A stretch of DNA of 5,155 nt from Coleofasciculus sp. S288 (lineage in GTDB: Bacteria; Cyanobacteriota; Cyanobacteriia; Cyanobacteriales; Coleofasciculaceae). The position numbers and the translations under genes were made by a program. Shown piece by piece: positions 1 to 5,155 of this stretch. Under the pieces are notes generated by a model. That model had not been told where the DNA came from. It made no database searches and saw nothing but the letters and a program-made list of their open reading frames with translations. The stretch spans positions 1-5,155 of the forward strand of contig JAIUYC010000404.1 in the NCBI GenBank assembly GCA_020216575.1. Direction: 5' to 3'. The stretch's first letter is position 1, and the number at the start of each line of letters is the position of its first letter.

Positions 1-1048
1 CAAAACTCCCCATTTTCGTTGCTAAAACGGGAATCCTTAAAAGAGTGAGTTCACTCAAGGTATAGCTAAACGTTTCTGGAACAATTGATAATAGAAGCCC
101 CAAATCCGGAGATATTTCCTCCACAAGTTTGGGTAAATCTGGCAAAGAATAATTCTCCGCCACGATATGAACTCCATCGAGTCCTTTAAAGAGTTGGCCT
201 CCCTCACCACATCCCAGGAAATAAATCTCTGCAATATCAATAATTTCTTTGTAGATTTCTTTTAAAATCTCTAACCCTTTATGGAGAGCTAATCGACCTA
301 ATATGATAATTCTTAATTTTGCATTTTGATTTGTATAAATCGGCTCTAGAGTCGAACAATTTTGTAGTTCCACACCATGAGGAATTATTTTAAACTCAGC
401 GTTATTAAGAGCTGGTTCAAGCCTAATTAAATTACGTTTAACGGAATCTGAAGGAGTCACCAGCGTCACTCTACAAGCCAAAACTAGTTCCAGAAAACTC
501 TTCCGAATTGGAATCCATTCGGAAGCCGATGCTTTAGGAAATGCCTGATTGTTTGGATTTTCTTTAAAGCAATGCTGTAAATGACTGAACTTACACTCAC
601 TACATACCTTTCCAAAATATATATTTATAGCGGGACAAAAGGGGTAATAGTCATGGCAGATAACAACTGTCTCAAGGTTTGTATTAAGAATATCGAACGA
701 ATGCCCAATGAACGATGAAATCAAAATTGCATTTACATTAAAGTCCTTAAGGATTTCATCGAGAGCATAGCGATAGTCTAAATTAGTAATGGAAGTCGCA
801 TAAATGGGAACGCTAAGCTCCCAAACCCGAATCGGTGTGTCATCCTCAAGATCTTCATATAGCTCTAGTCTTTGACTAGGAATTCCTGGAACTCCTGAAG
901 ACTTTAGGACAAGATTAGTTCGTAGAGTATCTGTGTGATAGTAGTCTTTTACCCATCGTTCTATTCCTCCGCCCCAATTATGTATGGCATGAAGTTGGAC
1001 TGACTTATGAGGAGATTGTGAGTTTTTATACATAACCTTATCTGACAT
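1..1048 (-). CDS. Family 4 (GT4) glycosyltransferase, 3' end cut by the left window edge
   Basis: An uninterrupted reading frame of 349 codons runs from ATG at 1048 to the left edge, so the C-terminus is missing. It probably transfers a sugar from a nucleotide donor to a lipid-linked glycan on the cytoplasmic face of the inner membrane. Seen in the sequence: an N-terminal NWGGGIERWV motif (residues 24-33), typical of the acceptor-side start of GT-B enzymes; HDYYPFCP at 132-139 followed by a cysteine cluster (C138, C149, C152, C160); PHGVE at 223-227; the donor-domain motif ILGRLALHKG at 249-258; and PETFSYTLSE at 324-333, an E-x7-E motif typical of retaining GT4 enzymes. ATG at 1033 in the same frame is an alternative start, and neither has a clear Shine-Dalgarno sequence. 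It follows the ligase-like gene by 21 nt. The family is secure; donor, acceptor and linkage cannot be read from the sequence. Confidence 0.93.
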   Translation of the reverse strand, partial: MSDKVMYKNSQSPHKSVQLHAIHNWGGGIERWVKDYYHTDTLRTNLVLKSSGVPGIPSQRLELYEDLEDDTPIRVWELSVPIYATSITNLDYRYALDEILKDFNVNAILISSFIGHSFDILNTNLETVVICHDYYPFCPAINIYFGKVCSECKFSHLQHCFKENPNNQAFPKASASEWIPIRKSFLELVLACRVTLVTPSDSVKRNLIRLEPALNNAEFKIIPHGVELQNCSTLEPIYTNQNAKLRIIILGRLALHKGLEILKEIYKEIIDIAEIYFLGCGEGGQLFKGLDGVHIVAENYSLPDLPKLVEEISPDLGLLLSIVPETFSYTLSELTLLRIPVLATKMGSF

Positions 1049-1069
1049 GAAAAAAGAGGTAGAAATTTT

Positions 1070-2347
1070 TCAAGCAGGATGATGTAAGGATTTGGAATGA
1101 CTCCTGAGAGCTAAGCACTTCGATTGAGATATTAGTGAGTAAGGTATGGCTAGACAAATCCAGAACAGAAAATTTAATCGGTAAGACATCAGAAGCGCCA
1201 AATCGAAAAATTGCATCACCCCTGTCGAGATAGCAACCATGAAAAAAGCTACATATAAGCTGTATTTTAGACGTTTTCTCAGTCTTTTTCCTAGAAAAAA
1301 ACTGAAACAAACAAAGAGTAAGTATCCTACAAACCCTAGGAACAAAATTGTGAAAATTATACCAATGTCAGTTCCAAGCTGTAAGACTATGTTGTGGGCA
1401 TGAGCCATTGGTTGCCCTGTACGAGCTGAACATTCGGATGCAAACGTACCAATTCCCCAACCCATAAAGGGTTTTTCTTCAATCAACTGAATGGCACAGT
1501 TATAAAATGGAACTCTCTCGGTGAAAGATTGTGAAACAGAAATCAAAATAGGAAATGCCTTTGAGGCAATAAGTAGAAACACAGCACAGGTGAAGCTAGA
1601 GATAGCGAGATATACGAACTTACCTGTAATCCAACCGAGTAAAATTAGACTAGTCACAAAAAAAGTAATGATTCCTGCATCCGATCCTGACCATAGCAAC
1701 AATTTTATACAGAGAATCAAACCTATAAAAACCACTAAAATCCGCAAATATATAAACGATTCTTTTTGGGTATATAGCTTGATCTTTTCTAGTTCATAAA
1801 TTAACAATCCCAGAGCAACTACTCCACAAAATACGCAATAACAGGCAAAAATATTCGGATTAAAAAAGCCAGCAGATGCCCTTACAAAGGAAGGTACAAA
1901 ATACAAGTCAAATATTGGCATTTTTTCATTGAAAAAATAAAATCTTCCATTCAAATTACTTTCAAAGATTGCTATAATGAACTGTTGGGGAATCGTTGCG
2001 ATTAATGCATAACAAAACCCTTCAATTTCTAGCTTAGAGAATGGTTTTAAACTAATTAAAAAGAAAAATAAAAGAAAAGGGATATAGTCACTTAACGCTA
2101 CAGCTCCGGGCAGAAAGTTTTCTGCTTTAACCTTTCTGGAAATTATCCCTAGGCAGAGAAAGGCGATTGAACCCAAAATAACGAGGCGTTCCCTTTTAAA
2201 GATTACCTGTTTCCACTTAAGACCCGATACCAATGCAGCTCCAAAGTAAAGCAGGACACACAGAAGAGGACTGACGGGGAGTAATAGAGTGCCAACTATC
2301 AAAAATGTTTGGCGACTATACAATCCCGAAAAATATAATTTCTTCAT
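1070..2347 (-). CDS. O-antigen ligase/polymerase-like membrane protein (Wzy_C-type domain)
   Basis: A 425-residue, very hydrophobic protein with roughly 10-12 predicted membrane spans (by eye at about 14-42, 54-70, 84-100, 109-129, 161-183, 198-218, 222-262, 327-352, 362-383 and 388-407). The region at about 265-325 is the least hydrophobic and is probably the large periplasmic loop. Features of the WaaL/Wzy superfamily are the R156...GFFNPN segment, SGSDAG at 220-225, TERVPFYNCA at 276-285, KPFMGWGIGTF at 292-302, and AHAHN at 315-319 followed by the LGTDIGI segment. In this family, loop arginines and a histidine are needed to act on undecaprenyl-linked glycans. WaaL ligases and Wzy polymerases cannot be separated by sequence alone; next to an ABC exporter a ligase is more plausible. 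I chose ATG at 2347, 1 nt after the ATPase stop. TTG at 2356 would add three residues and overlap that stop. The gene is AT-rich and has no HIP1 site. Confidence 0.86.
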   Translation of the reverse strand: MKKLYFSGLYSRQTFLIVGTLLLPVSPLLCVLLYFGAALVSGLKWKQVIFKRERLVILGSIAFLCLGIISRKVKAENFLPGAVALSDYIPFLLFFFLISLKPFSKLEIEGFCYALIATIPQQFIIAIFESNLNGRFYFFNEKMPIFDLYFVPSFVRASAGFFNPNIFACYCVFCGVVALGLLIYELEKIKLYTQKESFIYLRILVVFIGLILCIKLLLWSGSDAGIITFFVTSLILLGWITGKFVYLAISSFTCAVFLLIASKAFPILISVSQSFTERVPFYNCAIQLIEEKPFMGWGIGTFASECSARTGQPMAHAHNIVLQLGTDIGIIFTILFLGFVGYLLFVCFSFFLGKRLRKRLKYSLYVAFFMVAISTGVMQFFDLALLMSYRLNFLFWICLAIPYSLISQSKCLALRSHSKSLHHPA

Positions 2348-2348
2348 C

Positions 2349-3083
2349 CTAACCAACAGAACTGAGATAGTAATTCACAGCTTCCTCAGCACTACCTGAA
2401 AATTTAATTTGACCTTTATTTAACCAAATAGCTCGATCGCAAGATTGCTGGATGAATCCCAAATCGTGGGAAACCACCAAAACCGTGGCCTTAGCCTCCC
2501 AGAATTTATCAATCCGCCGCTTGCACTTATTCTTAAAACTCTCATCCCCTACCGATAGCACCTCATCGAGAATTAAAATATCGGGGTGTACATCTGTGGC
2601 GATCGCAAATCCCAACCGTGCCACCATCCCTGAAGACAGCGCCTTAACTGGCATCAAAGCATAGTCCTGTAACTCGGCAAACTCCAAAATGGCTGGTGCT
2701 CTCTGTAACATTTCTGCTTTGGAAAACCCCAGCAACACCCCATAAAAGACAATATTATTCATCACCGACATTTCCGGATCGAACCCCGCTCCGAGTTCGA
2801 TTAACGGCGCAATCTGTCCTCGCACCCGTACCGTGCCACTGGTTGGCTGCAAAATTCCACAGATGACCTTCAACAGCGTTGATTTGCCTGAACCATTCGA
2901 TCCAATAATTCCTACCTTCTCCCCAGATTCCACCACCAAGTCGATCCGATCCAACACCACTTTTTTCGCTGGCTTGCGGTACTTTCCCTCGAAAAACGAC
3001 AGGATCGTCTTTTTTAGGTCATAGGAGTATTCCTCTTGTGTCCGCCGCAACAGCGAAACCCGATCCAGGCGAATCAATTCCAT
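2349..3083 (-). CDS. wzt: Polysaccharide ABC exporter ATPase, Wzt type (short form)
   Basis: This 244-residue ATP-binding subunit powers export of a lipid-linked polysaccharide through the neighbouring permease. All core ABC elements are visible: Walker A GSNGSGKST (61-69), the Wzt-typical GQIAPLIELGAGFDPEMSV region (89-107), signature LSSGM (149-153, in place of the general LSGGQ and usual for Wzt/TagH/KpsT proteins), Walker B ILILDE (169-174), D-loop SVGD (177-180) and switch histidine H206. The N-terminal ~40 residues before the first strand, including a YSYDLKKTI stretch, fit Wzt-like ATPases that contact the permease. The protein stops right after the nucleotide-binding domain, so it lacks the extra ~150-residue C-terminal carbohydrate-binding domain of long Wzt proteins. 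ATG at 3083 directly abuts the permease stop codon (TAGATG), which suggests translational coupling. There is no clear Shine-Dalgarno. A HIP1 site lies inside the gene at 2599. Confidence 0.95.
   Translation of the reverse strand: MELIRLDRVSLLRRTQEEYSYDLKKTILSFFEGKYRKPAKKVVLDRIDLVVESGEKVGIIGSNGSGKSTLLKVICGILQPTSGTVRVRGQIAPLIELGAGFDPEMSVMNNIVFYGVLLGFSKAEMLQRAPAILEFAELQDYALMPVKALSSGMVARLGFAIATDVHPDILILDEVLSVGDESFKNKCKRRIDKFWEAKATVLVVSHDLGFIQQSCDRAIWLNKGQIKFSGSAEEAVNYYLSSVG
2599..2606. repeat. HIP1 palindrome GCGATCGC within wzt
   Basis: This is an exact copy of the octamer GCGATCGC, which is strongly over-represented in many cyanobacterial genomes. It lies inside the ATPase coding region and is the leftmost copy in the window. 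Its main value is taxonomic and compositional; no regulatory role is implied. Confidence 0.8.
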
Positions 3084-3890
3084 CTAGAGCAAATCCATAA
3101 ACTGCGATCGCCACTTACTAAAACATACCCATCCCAGCATCAAAAACAGGACACCACTCAACAACGCACTTCCAAGCAAGTTAAGGTCGGGTAGCGTCCC
3201 TGACAGTGAAATCTGCCGCAGGCTTTCCATAACCAGCAACAGGGGATTCAAAACTAAAAACGGTTTTATAGATGCTGGCACGATGGCTGCTGGATAGAAT
3301 ACGGGACTACTTACCCAAACCACAAATACAATCAACTCATAAAAATAAGGTAAATCTCTAAAAAATACAAATAGTCCACTCACTAAAAAGCTAATTCCTG
3401 TACACACCAACGTTAAAGCCAACAACGGCAACGGAAGGAACAGCACATTCACGAGGTTTCTAGAAGTCACCAACGTTACGATCGCTAGGAGTGGCAAAAC
3501 CCCAATGGCAAACTGAAACACATTCGCCATTACCATAGATACGGGAAAAATACTCATGGGCAGGCGAATTTTATTTAACAACCCACCATTCATTACCACA
3601 CTTGGTAAGGCTTGAGAGGTCGAGGCCGAGAAAAAGTTGATGACTACTAGCCCTGTAAATGCGGACAAGACATAGTTCAGGAGTGAGTTGCCATAGTAAG
3701 AGGAAAACGCCATCCCAAAAATAGCGGTATACAGCCCTGTCATAATCAAGGGATTGAACAATGACCAATACACGCCCAAAAACGAACCCCGGTAACGAGC
3801 GTTGAGATTTCGTGCCACTAAGACTTGCAGCAATTCCCAATAGCGTTGCGTTTCTGGCCTGATCGAACTGGCTTTCAGCGAAAGGCTCAT
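3084..3890 (-). CDS. wzm: Polysaccharide ABC exporter permease, Wzm type (ABC-2 family)
   Basis: This 268-residue inner-membrane permease should form, as a dimer with the adjacent ATPase, the channel that moves a lipid-linked glycan to the periplasm. It has about six hydrophobic spans (around 36-60, 72-92, 113-142, 148-175, 182-204 and 238-257). Hallmarks of the ABC-2/Wzm family are the amphipathic N-terminal segment with RYRGSFLG (32-39) leading into YWSLFNPL, the NKIRLPM cytoplasmic segment (106-112), FFRDLPYF (176-183), SPVFYP (195-200) and LNPL (214-217). Length and layout match full-length Wzm. The start is ATG at 3890, with only a weak GAAG seven nt upstream. The 38-nt gap to the dehydratase gene shows no good promoter, so it is probably read from upstream. 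Its stop codon touches the ATPase start. TagG/KpsM-like permeases are the nearest alternative, but the gene pairing fits Wzm. Confidence 0.94.
   Translation of the reverse strand: MSLSLKASSIRPETQRYWELLQVLVARNLNARYRGSFLGVYWSLFNPLIMTGLYTAIFGMAFSSYYGNSLLNYVLSAFTGLVVINFFSASTSQALPSVVMNGGLLNKIRLPMSIFPVSMVMANVFQFAIGVLPLLAIVTLVTSRNLVNVLFLPLPLLALTLVCTGISFLVSGLFVFFRDLPYFYELIVFVVWVSSPVFYPAAIVPASIKPFLVLNPLLLVMESLRQISLSGTLPDLNLLGSALLSGVLFLMLGWVCFSKWRSQFMDLL
3104..3111. repeat. HIP1 palindrome GCGATCGC at the 3' end of wzm
   Basis: An exact HIP1 octamer about 20 nt before the permease stop codon, within the coding sequence. It is one of four copies in the right half of the window. Confidence 0.8.
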
Positions 3891-3928
3891 AGTTAAGCTT
3901 CAAAGAACCAAGGGTTGGTAACTAGGAT
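3891..3928. other. 38-nt spacer between dehydratase and wzm genes
   Basis: This is the longest non-coding stretch in the window. It contains a small inverted repeat, ACCAA-GGG-TTGGT at 3907-3919, too short and without a following T run to be a credible intrinsic terminator. On the minus strand a weak GAAG precedes the wzm start by seven nt. I see no well-spaced -35/-10 pair, which supports read-through from the dehydratase gene. Confidence 0.5.
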
Positions 3929-5155
3929 TTAGGTGAAATGGCGATCGCTCTTTTTTTCTCGCTCCACATTTTCTAAGCCGCCATTAAATTGAGACAATTC
4001 TAAAGCCTGCCTGCAATGTTGAGCTAAGTCCCAAAGAGCGTCCCCAGGTAAATGGCTGATTTCGGAGCGAGAGAGAGTGGTTAGTACGTCTGATAAAACG
4101 GCTACTGAAGGAGGTTGGCTGGAGACTGCCATGATTTTGGGGTGGCCTGTGGAAACAACGCTTTCAGTAGAGCTTACCAGAGACTCATGCAATTTCTCTC
4201 CAGGACGAAGACCCGTAATTTGAATCGGGATATCGAGTTCCCCACTAAGACCAGCGAGGTGGATCATTTGTTCCGCCAGGTTATAGATGTTCACTGGCTG
4301 ACCCATATCCAGGATTAACGTCTGACCCGATTGCCCTACAGCCAGACTTTGGATTACGAGCTGAGAGGCTTCAGGGGTGGTCATAAAATAGCGGGTCATG
4401 GCTTGGTGAGTGACGGTAACGGGACCCCCTCTGGCAATTTGCTCCTGAAAAATGGGGACGACGCTGCCGCGACTCCCCAAGACGTTGCCGAACCGCACGA
4501 CGAGAAAGCGAGTCTGGCTTTTAGTGGCGCTGGCTTTGACGAGGAGTTCCGCCAAACGCTTGCTCAGCCCCATAAAGTTTAACGGGTCAACGGCTTTATC
4601 GGTGGAAACCAGAACGAAGGTTTGTACGCCACAAGCACTCGCTAGCTGGGCTAAGTGGGCTGAAGCCAGGGCGTTATTCTCTAGGGCTTCTGTGGGGTTG
4701 TGCTGCATCAAAGGGACATGTTTGTGAGCAGCAGCATGGAAGATAATATCGGGTTTCCAGGTGTTAAATATCCGTTCGATCCGGTGTTGATGCCGGATAT
4801 CGGCAATGATGGGCGTCAGGCTGAGGTTAGGGAAGGCTCGCCTTAATTCCTGCTCGATGTTGAAGATGCTGTTCTCGCCCCGCCCTAGGAGGAGTAGATG
4901 TTTGGGGTGTAGACGTGCTAACTGACGGCAGATTTCTGAGCCAATGCTGCCACCTGCACCAGTGACGAGGACGGTACGCTGGTAAATTTGCGATCGCGCA
5001 CTGGGAAATTGCGGACTAAATTCAGCGTCGAAGTCCAGTTTAATTTCAGGGCGTCCCAGGATGTCCTGGATTTGGATTTCTCGTGCTTGGGGAGTGAGGC
5101 GGTGATCGCGCAGGATTTCTGCCTGTCCGGGTAGGACTTTTAGCTTGAGGGAGGT
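3929..5155 (-). CDS. Nucleotide-sugar 4,6-dehydratase, CapD/WbpM/PglF class; 5' end cut by the right window edge
   Basis: The frame is open from the right edge (5155 is a codon's first base) to TAA at 3931-3929, giving 408 visible residues. An apparent start at 4711 is only an internal TTG, because conserved family sequence continues upstream. Seen: the linker REIQIQDILGR (25-35 of the visible part), the NAD-binding Rossmann motif TGAGGSIGSE (65-74), HAAAHKHVPLM (140-150), STDKAV (184-189), NFMGLSK (193-199) and RFGNVLGS in the middle, and LRPGEKLHE near the C-terminus. The usual YxxxK is replaced by MxxxK (M195, K199), as in large WbpM/PglF-type enzymes, which are anchored by N-terminal membrane helices, here outside the window. 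They convert UDP-GlcNAc to a 4-keto-6-deoxy derivative, a precursor of QuiNAc, FucNAc or bacillosamine-type sugars. The substrate here is inferred. It precedes the exporter genes by 38 nt and two HIP1 sites lie within it, one near the 3' end. Confidence 0.95.
   Translation of the reverse strand, partial: TSLKLKVLPGQAEILRDHRLTPQAREIQIQDILGRPEIKLDFDAEFSPQFPSARSQIYQRTVLVTGAGGSIGSEICRQLARLHPKHLLLLGRGENSIFNIEQELRRAFPNLSLTPIIADIRHQHRIERIFNTWKPDIIFHAAAHKHVPLMQHNPTEALENNALASAHLAQLASACGVQTFVLVSTDKAVDPLNFMGLSKRLAELLVKASATKSQTRFLVVRFGNVLGSRGSVVPIFQEQIARGGPVTVTHQAMTRYFMTTPEASQLVIQSLAVGQSGQTLILDMGQPVNIYNLAEQMIHLAGLSGELDIPIQITGLRPGEKLHESLVSSTESVVSTGHPKIMAVSSQPPSVAVLSDVLTTLSRSEISHLPGDALWDLAQHCRQALELSQFNGGLENVEREKKSDRHFT
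3941..3948. repeat. HIP1 palindrome GCGATCGC at the dehydratase 3' end
   Basis: An exact HIP1 octamer in the last codons of the dehydratase gene (it spans the Ser-Asp-Arg codons), immediately downstream, in reading direction, of an A7 run. Such sites are often found near gene ends in cyanobacteria. It has no spacer, so it cannot act as a hairpin terminator. Confidence 0.8.
4990..4997. repeat. HIP1 palindrome GCGATCGC within the dehydratase gene
   Basis: An exact HIP1 octamer in the variable linker between the N-terminal region and the Rossmann fold of the dehydratase, overlapping the Ala-Arg-Ser-Gln codons. The linker is poorly conserved in the family, so the site is not forced by protein sequence. 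Confidence 0.8.

Noticed and set aside
1038..1310. Minus-strand open frame of 90 codons overlapping the ligase-like gene
   Set aside because: It is an out-of-frame shadow; the overlapped frame has clear membrane topology and Wzy_C motifs, and the glycosyltransferase starts in another frame at 1048.
1521..1799. Plus-strand open frame of 92 codons
   Set aside because: Antisense to the membrane spans of the ligase-like gene, with no ribosome site or family resemblance.
3571..3903. Minus-strand open frame of 110 codons overlapping the permease
   Set aside because: It overlaps the conserved permease N-terminus in another frame and reads as a non-family sequence with a TTG-type start.
3907..3919. 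Possible terminator hairpin ACCAA-GGG-TTGGT between dehydratase and permease genes
   Set aside because: The stem is only five pairs and no T run follows on the minus strand, so it is unlikely to stop transcription.
3929..4711. A start for the dehydratase at 4711, giving a 260-residue protein
   Set aside because: The codon at 4711 is TTG inside the conserved HAAAHKHVPLM motif, and family sequence including the Rossmann glycine motif continues in frame to the right edge.
4331..4727. Plus-strand open frames of 83 and 91 codons
   Set aside because: They lie antisense to well-conserved dehydratase motifs and show no recognisable protein features; they are shadow frames.
4768..4800. Spaced inverted repeat ATATCCG...CGGATAT
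   Set aside because: It is wholly inside the dehydratase coding region, with no operator context and no partner copy.
5056..5069. Palindrome CCAGGA-TG-TCCTGG
   Set aside because: It falls within the conserved IQDILGRP coding segment of the dehydratase; a chance repeat is the simpler explanation.

Overview
The window looks like part of a cyanobacterial surface-polysaccharide locus (O-antigen, capsule or exopolysaccharide type). The cyanobacterial call rests on four copies of the octamer GCGATCGC (the HIP1 palindrome typical of many cyanobacterial genomes) at 2599, 3104, 3941 and 4990, where chance predicts about 0.08 in 5 kb. It is supported by the gene types. I cannot name a genus.

All five genes lie on the minus strand and read right to left as one tightly packed array. 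In transcription order they are: (1) the 3' part of a membrane-type nucleotide-sugar 4,6-dehydratase of the CapD/WbpM/PglF class, 3929-5155, open at the right edge; (2) an ABC-2 polysaccharide export permease, Wzm type, 3084-3890; (3) its ATPase, Wzt type without a C-terminal carbohydrate-binding domain, 2349-3083; (4) a multi-spanning O-antigen ligase/polymerase-like protein with a Wzy_C-type domain, 1070-2347; (5) a family-4 glycosyltransferase, 1-1048, open at the left edge. Junctions are 38, 0, 1 and 21 nt, so a single operon is likely. No gene-free stretch exceeds 38 nt, and I see no RNA gene, CRISPR array, mobile element, convincing promoter or terminator.

Inferred joint function: the dehydratase makes a 4-keto-6-deoxy sugar nucleotide for an unusual deoxy- or amino-sugar, and glycosyltransferases such as gene 5 assemble the lipid-linked glycan. 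Wzm/Wzt flips the finished chain across the inner membrane, and the Wzy_C protein acts on it on the periplasmic side, more probably as a ligase than as a polymerase given the ABC route.

Base composition is uneven. The dehydratase end is GC-richer and carries HIP1 sites, while the ligase and glycosyltransferase end is AT-rich and has none. This resembles a conserved export core joined to a variable, possibly imported, glycan-specific section. I do not see a clearly new biological system. The most notable points are the pairing of an ABC exporter with a Wzy_C protein, the composition break, a cysteine cluster in the glycosyltransferase and a slippery heptamer at the end of the dehydratase gene.
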